Assembly: GCF_022828475.1 (NCBI RefSeq)
Contig: NZ_CP059557.1
Coordinates: forward strand, 4,883,470-4,947,469
Direction: 5' to 3'
DNA length: 64,000 bases
DNA from: Saccharopolyspora gloriosae
GTDB lineage: Bacteria > Actinomycetota > Actinomycetes > Mycobacteriales > Pseudonocardiaceae
How positions within the stretch are numbered: the first letter of the stretch is position 1; each line of letters starts with the position of its first letter. Below, one piece after another: positions 37,603 through 47,202 of the stretch. A program made the position numbers and the translations under genes. Below the pieces are notes generated by a model. It worked only from the letters and a program-made list of their open reading frames with translations. It was not told the DNA's origin and ran no database searches.

Positions 37603-39672
37603 ATGGGCAACAAGCAGAACGTTCCGGGGGTGCAGGCCGCGCCCGCTCCCACCGATCCGAGCACGATCCGCAACGTCGTCCTGGTCGGCCCGTCGGCCGC
37701 GGGCAAGACCACGCTGGTGGAGGCGTTGCTGACCGCGACCGGCACCATTCCGCGCAACGGCTCGGTCGTGGAGGGCACCACGGTGTGCGATCACGACAGC
37801 GCCGCCATCGAGCAGCAGCGTTCGGTCGCGCTTTCGGTGGCACCGATGCGCCACGACGAGCACAAGATCAACCTCATCGATACGCCCGGCTACGCCGATT
37901 TCATCGGTGAGCTGCGAGCCGGCCTGCGCGCGGCGGACGCGGCGCTGTTCGTGGTGGCCGCCGCCGAAGGAGTCGACGCCGCCACCCGAGCCATCTGGCA
38001 CGAGTGCGCTCGGGTCGACATGCCGCGTGCCGTGGTGCTGTCCCGGCTGGACCAGCACCGGGCTGATCCGGATGCCGCACTGGAGTCGTGCCGGGAAGCG
38101 TTCGGGGCCGGTGTGCTGCCGCTGTACCTGCCGCTGCGCGGGTCGGACGGCACGACCACCGGCCTGGTCGGGGTGCTCACCGGCACCGTTTCGGGCACCG
38201 GCGCCGCACGCGGCTTCGAACGGGAACGCGCCGAGCTCATCGAGGCGATCATCGCCGAGAACGAAGACGAATCCCTGATGGACCGCTACCTCGAAGGCGA
38301 GCGCATCGAGGAGGCGACACTGATCAGCGACTTGGAGACCGCCGTGTCCCGCGGCGGCCTGCACCCGGTGCTGCCGGTGTGCGCCGCCACGGAACTGGGC
38401 CTGCCGGAGCTGCTCGACGGCCTGGTCCGCGGCTTCCCGTCACCGCTGGAACATCCGGCCCCGGAGTTCACCGACCCGCGCGGCCGGGACCCGCGCCGAC
38501 TCGGCCCGGACCCGACCGGCCCGCTGGCCGCGGAGGTGGTGCACACCTCCGTCGACTCCTACGTGGGCCGGGTTTCGCTGGCCAGGGTGTTCTCCGGGAC
38601 GTTGCTGCCGGAGCGGGCGGTGCACGTGTCCGGGCACGGCATGGCCGAACGCGGGCATCCGGATCATGACGAGGATGAGCGGGTCGCGCACCTGTACTCG
38701 CCGCTGGGCTCGGGCCTGCGGGAGGTGTCGCGGTGCGTGGCGGGCGACCTGTGCGCGCTGACGAAGCTCGGTTCGGCCGAAACGGGCGACACGTTGTCCG
38801 ATCCGGCACGTCCGCTGCTGCTGTCGCCGTGGCCGATGCCGGAGCCGCTGCTGCCGATCGCCGTCACCGCGCACAACCGCAGCGACGAGGACGGGCTGGC
38901 GCGCAACCTGAACCGGCTCATCGCCGCCGATCCGAGCCTGCGGATGGAGAAGGACGCCGAGACGCATCAGCTGGTGCTGTGGTGCATGGGCGAGGCGCAC
39001 GCCGACGTCGTGCTGCAACGGCTGCGCGAGGGCGGCGCGGAGGTCGACACCGAGCCGGTGCGGGTGGCGCTGCGCCAGACGTTCCGGCAGGCCGCGAAGG
39101 GCCACGGCAAGCACGTGAAGCAGTCCGGCGGCCACGGCCAGTACGCGGTGTGCGACATCGAGGTGGAGCCCGCGCCACGCGGCACCGGCATCGAGTTCGC
39201 CGATCGCGTGGTGGGCGGCGCCATCCCGAAGCCGTTCATCGCGAGCGTGGAGAAGGGAATCCGGGCGCAGGTGGAACGCGGCCTGGCCGACGGGATTCCG
39301 GTGGTGGACCTGAAGGTCACGCTGGTCGACGGCAAGGCGCACAGCGTGGATTCCTCGGACGCGGCGTTCCAGACCGCCGGTGCGCTCGCGTTGCGCGCGG
39401 CCGCCGAGCAGGCCGGGCTGGTGACGCTGGAGCCGGTGGACGCCGTCTCGGTGTTCATCCCGGACGAGCACCTGGGCGTGATCCTGGGCGACCTGTCCAG
39501 CCGCCGCGGCAAGGTCGTCGGCACCGAACCGGACGACTCGGGCTGGACCGTGGTGCGCGCCCACGTGCCTTCCAGCGAACTGGTCCGCTATTCGATCAAC
39601 ATCCGCTCCCTGACGTCCGGCAGCGCCTCGTTCAGCCGCACCTTCGGCCACTACGACGCCATGCCCACCTGA
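37603..39672 (+). CDS. fusA2: Elongation factor G-like protein EF-G2
   Basis: A 689-residue protein with all five EF-G domains. The P-loop GPSAAGKTT is at 29-37 and G3 DTPGY at 93-97. However, the switch I motif, normally RGIT, reads RSVAL (73-77), losing the Mg-binding Thr, and the G4 motif, normally NKxD, reads SRLD (147-150), losing the Asn. Domain IV ([17 protein letters not shown]) is well kept. This matches the EF-G2 group represented by mycobacterial Rv0120c, which is not the main translocase. Its role is unclear, and ribosome-stimulated GTPase activity is probably weak or absent. Confidence 0.9.
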   Translation: MGNKQNVPGVQAAPAPTDPSTIRNVVLVGPSAAGKTTLVEALLTATGTIPRNGSVVEGTTVCDHDSAAIEQQRSVALSVAPMRHDEHKINLIDTPGYADFIGELRAGLRAADAALFVVAAAEGVDAATRAIWHECARVDMPRAVVLSRLDQHRADPDAALESCREAFGAGVLPLYLPLRGSDGTTTGLVGVLTGTVSGTGAARGFERERAELIEAIIAENEDESLMDRYLEGERIEEATLISDLETAVSRGGLHPVLPVCAATELGLPELLDGLVRGFPSPLEHPAPEFTDPRGRDPRRLGPDPTGPLAAEVVHTSVDSYVGRVSLARVFSGTLLPERAVHVSGHGMAERGHPDHDEDERVAHLYSPLGSGLREVSRCVAGDLCALTKLGSAETGDTLSDPARPLLLSPWPMPEPLLPIAVTAHNRSDEDGLARNLNRLIAADPSLRMEKDAETHQLVLWCMGEAHADVVLQRLREGGAEVDTEPVRVALRQTFRQAAKGHGKHVKQSGGHGQYAVCDIEVEPAPRGTGIEFADRVVGGAIPKPFIASVEKGIRAQVERGLADGIPVVDLKVTLVDGKAHSVDSSDAAFQTAGALALRAAAEQAGLVTLEPVDAVSVFIPDEHLGVILGDLSSRRGKVVGTEPDDSGWTVVRAHVPSSELVRYSINIRSLTSGSASFSRTFGHYDAMPT

Positions 39673-40120
39673 CCGAGTGATCCACTCCCGTTCCGAGGTG
39701 AGTGAACGGACCGTTCGCCCAATCTGCTTGGACGAACGGTCCGTTCACTCCGCCGGGAGGTGCCGCGAGCGGTGTCAGCGCACGAGGCCGGGACCGGTAT
39801 CGCCACTGATTGGGCAAGATCACCGATGTTTGCGCGGTGCTCGCCCACGGACGGGACGTGGTCGACCGAAGACGCAGGAGCGTCCGGGCTCGTTCTGCCA
39901 AGCGGACTTCCCGCTTGACGTCCGCGTCTCGGCACAGCGGTTCGGACCGCCGCTGGATCTTCTCACCGGCGGGAAGCGTTCCGCCGCGGTGAGCTGGAAG
40001 ACCGCGCCCGCACCAGAGATCACCAGCGCGGAGCACGCGGAATTCACCGCGATCTTCGACGGCCGGCCGGGCTCGCGGTGTTCGGACTCAACGGCACGAC
40101 CGATCATCGGCGTGCGCCGG
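39673..40120. other. Intergenic region with one strong hairpin
   Basis: 448 bp between the convergent EF-G2 and 126-residue protein genes. It begins with the hairpin at 39701-39749. From about 39780 to 40120 open frames exist on both strands but none has a recognisable family or a persuasive ribosome site; a decayed gene is possible but not demonstrable. Confidence 0.4.
39701..39749. terminator. Strong hairpin after fusA2
   Basis: AGTGAACGGACCGTTCG (39701-39717) and CGAACGGTCCGTTCACT (39733-39749) are perfect 17-bp inverted repeats with a 15-nt loop, 28 bp after the fusA2 stop. There is no U-tract. The GTGAACG and CGTTCG words link it to the family-2 hairpins elsewhere in the window. Confidence 0.65.
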
Positions 40121-40501
40121 TCACTCCGCTGCTGCCTCCTCCACCGGTGGTGGGGTCGAGCGGTCCGCGGCGGGTTGGATGTTGAGCTGGAGCTGCGGGT
40201 TCAGGGCGTAGGCGGCGGCCTGGTCCGGGGTGAGGCGGTCGGCGATCAGGCCCCACGGGACCTTGCCGCCGGAGGACGGGTAGCGCATCCACACCGCGTA
40301 TCCGGTGGCATCGGTGAGCCGGGACGTGACGAGTGCGACCGGGTCGGCGGCGGACTCGGATTCGGCGGCGTCGATGTCCCACAGCGCGGTCTCGCGGAAG
40401 ATCTCCACGGTTTCGGCGGACACCGCCGAGGCGAGGGGGAACCAATCGTACTGCCCGCTCGCCCACGCCCGAATGCGAACGTCGTAGCCCGTCGACCCCA
40501 C
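40121..40501 (-). CDS. Conserved hypothetical actinobacterial protein
   Basis: A 126-residue soluble protein starting at GTG 40501 (MGSTGYDVRIRAWASGQYDW), with AAGG upstream. It has good codon use over its whole length and a tryptophan/aspartate-rich core (FRETALWDIDAAESESAADP, YAVWMRYPSSGGKVPWGLIA). No catalytic motif or membrane segment is visible. It is 193 bp downstream of pgsA in the same direction. I do not recognise its function. Confidence 0.65.
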   Translation of the reverse strand: MGSTGYDVRIRAWASGQYDWFPLASAVSAETVEIFRETALWDIDAAESESAADPVALVTSRLTDATGYAVWMRYPSSGGKVPWGLIADRLTPDQAAAYALNPQLQLNIQPAADRSTPPPVEEAAAE

Positions 40502-40639
40502 TGAGCCACCTTCCTCACCGACGAACACCTGCGGCGAGCAGCCTATCCAGCGCTCCGCCCGCACCCCGCGACGCCCCGGCCGAGGTCAATTCCTCATTCG
40601 CCCGGCAGCATCAGGTCAACCGAGCACACCCGGTGCCTC

Positions 40640-40690
40640 CGGTGAAGTCTCCTTCGACCGGTGGGCCGGGCGAAGAACGCGTTCGCCTGA
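40640..40690. repeat. Short intergenic hairpin, family 2
   Basis: Downstream of the pgsA stop. It contains CCGGTGAAG, CCTTCGACCGGTGG, GGGCGAA and TTCGCCTGA words, so the GGCGAA and TTCGCC halves can pair imperfectly. It shares vocabulary with 36420-36480 and 50093-50191 and is a possible terminator. Confidence 0.35.
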
Positions 40691-40693
40691 CGG

Positions 40694-41302
40694 CTACGAG
40701 GAGCCGGCGCCCGCCTGATCCGCGGCGCGTAGGCGTTGGACGATGGTGAGCGCCGAGAGGACCGCCAGCACCCACACCGCGATGTCCAGCACGTACGGCA
40801 GGCCGAGGCCGTGCAGGCCGGTACCGACGAGGACGAGCACGAAGCGCTCGGCGCGTTCGGCCAGGCCGCCGTCCGCACTGAGCCCGTTCGCTTCGGCACG
40901 CGCCTTCACGTACGAGGTGACCTGCGCGCCCACCAGGCAGATCAGCAGCCCGAACCCGAGCACCCGATCTTCGGCGACGACGAGCGCCCACCACACCAGC
41001 GAGCCGAACAGGGCTCCGTCGGCGATGCGGTCACAGCTCGCGTCGAGCACGCCGCCGAACGTGGAGGACTTGCCGCCGGCCCGCGCCATCGCGCCGTCGA
41101 GGACGTCGAACAGCAGGAACACGGTGACCACGACGGTGCCGACGAACAGCTCGCCGCGCGGGAAGAACCAGAGCGCGGAGGCGACGCCGGCGACCGTGCC
41201 GATGATCGTCACCATGTTGGGCGTGAGGCCGAGGCGGACCAACGCGGCGCCGAGCGGGTGCGTCCAGCGGGAGATCGAAGCCCGCGCGAAGATGTTCAGC
41301 AT
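40694..41302 (-). CDS. pgsA: CDP-alcohol phosphotransferase (PIP synthase type)
   Basis: A 202-residue membrane enzyme. The CDP-alcohol phosphotransferase signature DVLDGAMAR (66-74) ... G(83/84) ... D87 ... D91 is complete, as is the basic N-terminal LTPNMVTIIGT entrance. By sequence and by its place near the HIT and thrS genes it corresponds to mycobacterial Rv2612c, which makes phosphatidylinositol phosphate from CDP-diacylglycerol and inositol phosphate. ATG 41302 is chosen because homology begins MLNIFARA. The acyltransferase and mannosyltransferase genes that follow it in mycobacteria are absent here. Confidence 0.9.
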   Translation of the reverse strand: MLNIFARASISRWTHPLGAALVRLGLTPNMVTIIGTVAGVASALWFFPRGELFVGTVVVTVFLLFDVLDGAMARAGGKSSTFGGVLDASCDRIADGALFGSLVWWALVVAEDRVLGFGLLICLVGAQVTSYVKARAEANGLSADGGLAERAERFVLVLVGTGLHGLGLPYVLDIAVWVLAVLSALTIVQRLRAADQAGAGSS

Positions 41303-41436
41303 CGCCTGTTCTGTCAGCCGCCTTGCGCACCGGGTTCGCGGTGCCTGGTCCACTCGCAGAGTATCCGGAACCGCCGCGGTGGCCGGACGGCAGGCGACCC
41401 GCCCCGAATCAGGTGAATTGGGTCACAGCTGGAATG

Positions 41437-41450
41437 GTTGAAGCTTCAAC
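41437..41450. promoter_or_regulatory. 14-bp palindrome upstream of yceI-like gene
   Basis: GTTGAAGCTTCAAC is a perfect palindrome 52 bp before the YceI start codon, with the size and AT content of a MarR-type operator (TTGAAnnTTCAA). No regulator gene is adjacent. Confidence 0.45.
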
Positions 41451-41502
41451 ACCGTTAGCCGAAACGGAAACCCTTCCGCATCTGCTTCAGGAGACGAAGT
41501 CT

Positions 41503-42042
41503 ATGAGCACCGCGACCACGATCCCCGGTTACGTCGTCGGCACCTGGGACATCGACAGCGTGCACTCCGACATCGAGTTCACCCTGCGCCACCTCGGTGT
41601 CGGGCGCTCCCGCGGCCGCTTCGACGGCTTCAGCGGTGAGATCGTCACCGCCGAGAACCCCCTGGAGTCCTCGGTCACCGCGAACATCGACCCCGCCACG
41701 ATCAACACCGGCAACGGCGACCGTGACGCGCACGTGCGCAACAGCGACTTCCTCGACGTCGAGAAGTTCCCGACCGCGGGCTTCCGCTCCACCGGCATCC
41801 GCCAGGACGGCAGCGACTACATCATCGACGGCGAGTTCACCCTGCACGGCGTGACCAAGCCCGTCTCCCTGGAGGCCGAGCTCGGCGGCTTCGCCGACAA
41901 CGGCCAGGGCGGCAAGCTCGTCGGCATCTCCGCGTCCACCACGATCAACCGCACCGACTTCGGCGTCGGCCCTGAGGGCAGCGCCATGCTGGGCGAGAAG
42001 GTGAAGATCACCCTGGAGATCGAGGCTCACCTCCGCGACTGA
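41503..42042 (+). CDS. YceI-family lipid-binding-like protein
   Basis: A 179-residue beta-barrel lipocalin-like protein of the YceI family, known to bind isoprenoid or amide lipids. It has WDIDSVHSDIEFTLRHLGVG, the NPLESSVTANIDPATINTGN block and DFLDVEKFPTAGFRST. No signal peptide precedes the domain, so a cytoplasmic location is likely. AGGAG lies nine bases before ATG 41503. It sits alone between the divergent pgsA and convergent HIT genes, followed by a perfect 15-bp terminator. Confidence 0.93.
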   Translation: MSTATTIPGYVVGTWDIDSVHSDIEFTLRHLGVGRSRGRFDGFSGEIVTAENPLESSVTANIDPATINTGNGDRDAHVRNSDFLDVEKFPTAGFRSTGIRQDGSDYIIDGEFTLHGVTKPVSLEAELGGFADNGQGGKLVGISASTTINRTDFGVGPEGSAMLGEKVKITLEIEAHLRD

Positions 42043-42053
42043 GCACGGAGACC

Positions 42054-42088
42054 ACGAAGGCCGAGGACAGCACGTCCTCGGCCTTCGT
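42054..42088. terminator. Perfect 15-bp hairpin terminator
   Basis: ACGAAGGCCGAGGAC (42054-42068), loop AGCAC and GTCCTCGGCCTTCGT (42074-42088) form an uninterrupted stem 11 bp after the YceI stop and before the convergent HIT stop. It is symmetrical, so it can serve both directions. Confidence 0.8.
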
Positions 42089-42117
42089 CATGTTCAGCTC
42101 AGCGGTACCAGGCAAGC

Positions 42118-42711
42118 TCAGCCCCGCCAGGCCTCCGCGAGTAACCGGCGGGTGTCGCCGAGCAGTTGCGGCAGGACCTTCGTGTGCCCGATGACGGGCA
42201 TGAAGTTCGCGTCGCCGCCCCACCGCGGCACCACGTGCTGGTGCAGGTGCGCCGCGATGCCCGCGCCCGCCACCGGCCCCTGGTTGAGGCCGATGTTGAA
42301 CCCGTGCGGCGCGGACACCTCGCGGATCACCCGCATCGCGCGCTTCGTGAACACCGCGACGGCCGTGGTCTCCGCCTCGGTGAGCTCGGTGTAGTCGGCG
42401 ACGTGCCGGTACGGCAGCACCATCAGGTGGCCGGGGTTGTACGGGTACAGGTTGAGGATCGCGAAGACCAGCTCGTCGCGGGCCACGATCAGCGTTTCCT
42501 CGTCCGGCAGGCTTGAATCCAGCAGCCGGCAGAACGGGCAGCCTTCGCTGGCCTCGCCCTCCGGCTTGTTCTCGCCCTGGATGTAGGCCATCCGATGCGG
42601 GGTCCACAACCGTTGCAGCGCGTCCGGCACACCGGTGCCGCGCTGCTCCGAGAACTGGACCCCGCTGTCGTCGAAGGGCCTGTCGCCGAAAGGGCTGTCG
42701 CCGACCGTCAC
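42118..42711 (-). CDS. HIT-domain nucleotide phosphorylase/hydrolase
   Basis: A 197-residue histidine triad protein. The triad HLHQHVV is at about 155-161, preceded by the zinc-type cysteine pair CPFC (about 58-61) and the [17 protein letters not shown] block. It corresponds to mycobacterial Rv2613c, which cleaves diadenosine tetraphosphate. GTG 42711 overlaps the thrS stop (GTGA), so it is coupled to thrS; a start farther inside, near [13 protein letters not shown], would also leave the domain intact. Confidence 0.9.
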   Translation of the reverse strand: MTVGDSPFGDRPFDDSGVQFSEQRGTGVPDALQRLWTPHRMAYIQGENKPEGEASEGCPFCRLLDSSLPDEETLIVARDELVFAILNLYPYNPGHLMVLPYRHVADYTELTEAETTAVAVFTKRAMRVIREVSAPHGFNIGLNQGPVAGAGIAAHLHQHVVPRWGGDANFMPVIGHTKVLPQLLGDTRRLLAEAWRG

Positions 42712-44789
42712 GCCGTCTCCGTCTCGCCCGCCAGTTCCGCCTGGAAGATCTCCGCGGTCGGCGAGGCGTTCTCCCTGCGCTCGACCCAGCGGCCCAGCGC
42801 GGACACCGCGTCCGCCACCGGCACCCCGTTGATCTGCGTGCCGTCGCGGAAGCGGAAGGACACCGCGCCGGCCTCCACGTCCTTGCCACCGGCCAGCAGC
42901 AGGAACGGCACCTTCTGCGTGGTGTGGGTGCGGATCTTCTTCTGCATCCGGTCGTCGCCGTGGTCCACCTCGGCGCGGATCCCCTTGGCACGCAACGCCT
43001 TCACCACGTCTTGGAGGTGCTCGGCGTGCTCGTCGGCGATCGGGATGCCCACGGCCTGCACCGGCGAGAGCCACGCCGGGAACGCTCCCGCGTAGTGCTC
43101 GGTGAGCACGCCGAAGAACCGCTCGATGGAGCCGAACAGCGCCCGGTGGATCTTGATGGGCCGCTGCTTGGTGCCGTCCGGCCCGGTGTACTCCAGGTCG
43201 AACCGCTCCGGCAGGTGGTAGTCGACCTGGATGGTCGACATCTGCCAGCTGCGGCCCAGCGCGTCCTTGGCCTGCACGGAGACCTTCGGCCCGTAGAACG
43301 CGGCGCCGCCCGGGTCCGGCACCAGCTCCAGGCCGGAGGACTCGGCGGCCTCGCGCAGCGCCTCGGTGGCCACCCGCCAGCTCTCGTCGTCGCCGACGTA
43401 CTTCTCCTCGTTGCGGGTGGACAGCTCCAGGTAGAAGTCCTCCAGCCCGTAGTCGCGCAGCAGGTCCAGCACGAACGACAGCAGCGACTTCAGCTCGTCC
43501 TGCAGCTGGTCCGGCATGCAGTAGATGTGCGCGTCGTCCTGCGTCATGCCGCGCACCCGGGTCAGGCCGTGCACCACCCCGGACTTCTCGTAGCGGTACA
43601 CCGAGCCGAACTCGAACAGCCGCAGCGGCAGCTCCCGGTAGGACCGGCCGCGCGAACGGAAGATCAAGTTGTGGAACGGGCAGTTCATCGGCTTCAGGTA
43701 GTAGTCCTGGCCCGCCTTGCGCACCGCCCCGTTCTCGTCGAGCTCCTCGTCGAGGTGCATCGCCGGGAACATGCCGTCCTTGTACCAGTCCAGGTGCCCG
43801 GAGGTCTCGAACAGCGTGCTCTTGGTGATGTGCGGGGTGTTCACGAACTCGTAGTCGGCGGCCTCGTGGCGGCGCCGCGAGTAGTCCTCCAGCTCGCGCC
43901 GGATGATGCCGCCCTTGGGGTGGAACACCGGCAGCCCGGAACCGACCTCCTCGGGAAACGAGAACAGGTCGAGCTCGGCGCCGAGCCTGCGGTGGTCCCG
44001 GCGCTCGGCCTCCGCGAGCCACTCCAGGTGCTCGGCCATCGCCTCCTTGGACTCCCAGGCGGTGCCGTAAACGCGCTGCAGCTGCTGGTTGCTCTGGTCA
44101 CCGCGCCAGTAGGCGGCGGCGACGCGGGTCAGCTTGAACGCGGGGATGAACTTGGTGTGCGGCACGTGCGGGCCACGGCACAGGTCGCCCCACACGACCT
44201 CGCCGTGGCGGTCGATGTTGTCGTAGACGGTGAGATCACCGGCGCCGACCTCCATGACCTCGCTGGTGTCGACCTCGTCCGCACCGGACTTGAGGTCGAC
44301 CAGCTCCAGCTTGTACGGCTCGGCGGCCAGCTCCTCACGGGCGGCCTCCACCGAGTCCACGCGGCGGCGGGCGAACTTCTGCCCGGACTTGATGAGCTGC
44401 TTCATGCGCTTCTCCAGCGCCTGCAGGTCCTCCGGGGTGAACGGGCGGTCCACGTCGAAGTCGTAGTAGAAGCCGTCCTTGACCGGCGGGCCGATGCCGA
44501 GCTTCGCGTCGGGGAACTGCTGCTGCACGGCCTGCGCCAGCAAGTGCGCCGCGGAGTGCCGGATGACGCTGCGCCCCGCCTCGGTGTCGGCGGCGACGGG
44601 CTCGACCTCCACGTCGGATTCGGGCACCCACGCCAGGTCGCGCAGTTCGCCGTCCTCGTCGCGGACCACGACGATCGCCTGCGCGCCCTGCCCGGGCAGG
44701 CCCGCCTCGGCCACGGCGGCGGCAGCGGTTGTGCCCGCCGGGACCTTCACCCTGGTGACCTGCTGGGCTTCGGACGGCTGAACGGACAC
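42708..44789 (-). CDS. thrS: Threonyl-tRNA synthetase
   Basis: A 693-residue class IIa enzyme. An N-terminal TGS domain (1-70), the editing domain with [15 protein letters not shown] and CRGPHVP, the catalytic core with the zinc cysteine in KPMNCPFHN and motif 2 ([20 protein letters not shown]), and the anticodon-binding domain are all present. It edits misacylated serine. No T-box leader is evident in the 300 bp upstream. Coupled to the HIT gene by a 4-bp overlap. Confidence 0.96.
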   Translation of the reverse strand: MSVQPSEAQQVTRVKVPAGTTAAAAVAEAGLPGQGAQAIVVVRDEDGELRDLAWVPESDVEVEPVAADTEAGRSVIRHSAAHLLAQAVQQQFPDAKLGIGPPVKDGFYYDFDVDRPFTPEDLQALEKRMKQLIKSGQKFARRRVDSVEAAREELAAEPYKLELVDLKSGADEVDTSEVMEVGAGDLTVYDNIDRHGEVVWGDLCRGPHVPHTKFIPAFKLTRVAAAYWRGDQSNQQLQRVYGTAWESKEAMAEHLEWLAEAERRDHRRLGAELDLFSFPEEVGSGLPVFHPKGGIIRRELEDYSRRRHEAADYEFVNTPHITKSTLFETSGHLDWYKDGMFPAMHLDEELDENGAVRKAGQDYYLKPMNCPFHNLIFRSRGRSYRELPLRLFEFGSVYRYEKSGVVHGLTRVRGMTQDDAHIYCMPDQLQDELKSLLSFVLDLLRDYGLEDFYLELSTRNEEKYVGDDESWRVATEALREAAESSGLELVPDPGGAAFYGPKVSVQAKDALGRSWQMSTIQVDYHLPERFDLEYTGPDGTKQRPIKIHRALFGSIERFFGVLTEHYAGAFPAWLSPVQAVGIPIADEHAEHLQDVVKALRAKGIRAEVDHGDDRMQKKIRTHTTQKVPFLLLAGGKDVEAGAVSFRFRDGTQINGVPVADAVSALGRWVERRENASPTAEIFQAELAGETETA

Positions 44790-44939
44790 GAGTACTCCTT
44801 GCGAAGGATGATCGCCGACGGGCGACCGGCGAATACAGTTGGTTTGCGCTTGCCCTTTTGATGCTATCGGCCGACCGCCACCCGATTTCCGCCCCTGTCC
44901 GGCACGGACGAGTTCAGCGGCCCTCGCAGGATCCGGGTC

Positions 44940-45087
44940 CTGTCAGCGGCGAAGCCGACGGGCGGTGACCACCCCGGCACGTCACCGGCGGGTTCTCAGC
45001 TGCTCGCTCGCGAGGACGGCCCATTCGCCTGGTGCGGAACTGCTCGAGACCGGCGGCGAGAAGACCGCTGAGACTCCGCTGCGCAGT
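44940..45087. repeat. Degenerate copy E of the nested-palindrome repeat
   Basis: The arms are recognisable but altered: CTCAGCTGCTCGCTCGC (44995-45011) against GCGAGAAGACCGCTGAG (45056-45072). The T-run/A-run inner hairpin is lost. The left flank TGTCAGCGGCGAAGC matches copy A. It fills most of the 298-bp gap between the thrS start and the stop of the GGDEF gene, the rest of which (44790-44939) shows no gene. Confidence 0.65.
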
Positions 45088-47202
45088 TCAGGCGAGATCA
45101 CCTTCGGCGATCATCGCCTCGATCTCCATCGCCGAGGCGAGACCGCCCACGCACGGGCCGATCACTCCCTCCACGCCGAGGTGGCGCAGCCGCTTCGCCT
45201 GCTCGATGGTGCGCACCCCGTTGCCGATGACGGTCAACCCCAGCAGCTCCGCTGAACCGACCAGGCTGGACACGAGGTGCTCGTCGAGCGGATCCGGGCC
45301 GTCCGGGTCGGCGAAGCTGTCCAGGTAGCCACCGGTCAGCCGCACCGCGCGCAGCGGCAGGCCGCGCAGTCGAGCCACTTTGCGGTGGTCGCGGCCGAAA
45401 TCGTGCACCGCGAGCGTCAGGCCCATCTCGGCGAAGATCTCCAGCGCGTCGATCGGATCGCCGCGCTGGTCGAACAGCGCGGTCTCCGGCACTCCGATGA
45501 TCAGCTTGCTCGCGGGAAGCCCGGCCGAGCCCAGGATGCGGCGCATGTCGGCGACCAGCTCCGGGTCGCGCAGCTGCCGCGCGGACAGGCCGACGGCGGC
45601 CACCGGGCCGCGGTCGCCGAACCGCTCCTGCCAGTGCACCGCGTGCGCGCAGACCTGCTCCAGCATCCAGGTGCCGAGCCGGGTGATCAGGCCGGTCTCC
45701 TCCGCCAGCCCGAGGAAGTCCTCCGCGTCCAGCTCACCGAACTCCGGGTGGTCCCAGCGCAAGTGGGCCTGCACGCCGACGAGGGCGGCGCTGTCCAGCC
45801 ACAGCACCGGCTCGTACTCCACGTAGAGCTCGTGGTCGCGCAGCGCGCTCGGCATCGCCGCGGACAGCCGGAACCGCTCCTTCGCCTCCGCGTTGTGCTT
45901 CGGGTCGTACAGCGCCCACTGCGCCCGGCCCTCGCTCTTCGCCCGGTACAGCGTGATGTCGGCGTCCTGCAGCAACTCGTCCGGTCCGGTGTCGGCCACC
46001 GCGGTCTCCACCACGCCGACGCTGGCCGAGGCGGTGAGCTGGTGCCCGCGGACCGACACGGGACGGGTGACCTCGGCCAGCATGTGCTCGACGATCTCGA
46101 CGAGCCGCGCCGCGCCCTGCGAATCGGGCACGAGCACCACGAACTCATCGCCGCCCATCCGCGCCGCCAGCCCGGATTCCATGGTGGCCAGCGCGTTGAG
46201 CCGCTGCGCCATCGCCCGCAGCAGCTCGTCGCCGATGGGGTGGCCGAGGCTGTCGTTGATGGCCTTGAACCCGTCGAGGTCGAAGTAGCACAACCCGACG
46301 CGGCGACCCGGGTACGCCGGTTCCAGCGCCTCGTCCATCGTGGTCTTGAGCAACGTCCGGTTCGCCAGCCCCGTCAGCGGATCGTGCGTGGCCTGCCTGC
46401 GGAACTGCTCCTGGAGCATGTGCCGGTCGGTGATGTCCTCGTAGAGCAGCACCTGGTAGTCGGGCCGTTCCTGCGAGTCGCGCACCAGGGACGCCGAGAC
46501 CTGGGTCCAGATGTGCGCGCCGTCCTGGCCGCTCAGGCGCGTCTCGGACTGGAACCGGTCGACCTCGCCGACCGAGAGCGCCTCGACGTTCTCCACCAGG
46601 TCGTCGACCCAGTCCGGGTCGGTGAGGTCGAAGACGCTGCGCCCCACCAGGTCCCGGCACACCGGTTCGAAGATGTGCTCCATCGGGACGTTGACCTCTT
46701 CGATGACGCCGTCGAGCGTGACGATGGCGATGCCCAGCGCCGAGGAGGTGAACACCGCGCGGAACGACGCCTCGCTCGCGCGCAGCGCCTCCTCCGCGGC
46801 GTCCCTGGCCTGCAGCACGGCGCGTTTGATGACCTCTTGTTCGTCGAGGGTCTGTTCGCGCAGCTGCCCGGCGTAGCTCGCGGCGACGGCACCGAGCGCC
46901 GCGACCGGGGTGCCGGGCTTGGTTTCGGCCGGCCGCAGCTTCGGCAGTTCTTCGCCGAGCATCCACAACGTCCGGTCGAGGGCGGTGGGGCTGGTGAAGT
47001 GGATGCGCACCAGGCGCTCGCCGAGTTCGGCGGCGGCACCGGTGAGCCGGTCCTCGTCGTCGAGCGTTTCGAGGATCGCGTCGAGGTGCCTGCGCAGGAA
47101 CGCCTCGATGTCGGCGCGGGCCATGGGTACGTAGCTGGTGCGGATGATCTCGCGGGTCCAGCGACGGACGAACTCCGCGTACTCGAGCTGTTCGTCGGTC
47201 AT
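45088..47202 (-). CDS. PAS-GGDEF protein with degenerate EAL domain
   Basis: A 704-residue cytoplasmic protein. Residues 1-140 are an actinobacterial helical domain, 143-260 a PAS sensor, and 265-430 a GGDEF domain with FDLDGFKAINDSLGH and intact GGDEF at 350-354, so c-di-GMP synthesis is plausible. No RxxD product-inhibition site precedes GGDEF. The EAL domain (about 435-704) is degenerate: the EAL motif reads VQAHLRW, the usual NLSxRQL is GLSARQL and DDFG is HDFG, so phosphodiesterase activity is doubtful. Start ATG 47202 (MTDEQLEYAEF). It is divergent from fprA. Confidence 0.9.
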   Translation of the reverse strand: MTDEQLEYAEFVRRWTREIIRTSYVPMARADIEAFLRRHLDAILETLDDEDRLTGAAAELGERLVRIHFTSPTALDRTLWMLGEELPKLRPAETKPGTPVAALGAVAASYAGQLREQTLDEQEVIKRAVLQARDAAEEALRASEASFRAVFTSSALGIAIVTLDGVIEEVNVPMEHIFEPVCRDLVGRSVFDLTDPDWVDDLVENVEALSVGEVDRFQSETRLSGQDGAHIWTQVSASLVRDSQERPDYQVLLYEDITDRHMLQEQFRRQATHDPLTGLANRTLLKTTMDEALEPAYPGRRVGLCYFDLDGFKAINDSLGHPIGDELLRAMAQRLNALATMESGLAARMGGDEFVVLVPDSQGAARLVEIVEHMLAEVTRPVSVRGHQLTASASVGVVETAVADTGPDELLQDADITLYRAKSEGRAQWALYDPKHNAEAKERFRLSAAMPSALRDHELYVEYEPVLWLDSAALVGVQAHLRWDHPEFGELDAEDFLGLAEETGLITRLGTWMLEQVCAHAVHWQERFGDRGPVAAVGLSARQLRDPELVADMRRILGSAGLPASKLIIGVPETALFDQRGDPIDALEIFAEMGLTLAVHDFGRDHRKVARLRGLPLRAVRLTGGYLDSFADPDGPDPLDEHLVSSLVGSAELLGLTVIGNGVRTIEQAKRLRHLGVEGVIGPCVGGLASAMEIEAMIAEGDLA

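Noticed and set aside
39820-40107. 95-codon minus-strand frame after fusA2
   Set aside because: No family similarity and an equally open frame on the other strand; insufficient to call a gene or a pseudogene.
44790-44940. T-box or other riboswitch ahead of thrS
   Set aside because: No T-box sequence, specifier stem or antiterminator was visible; the space is short and mostly repeat-derived.
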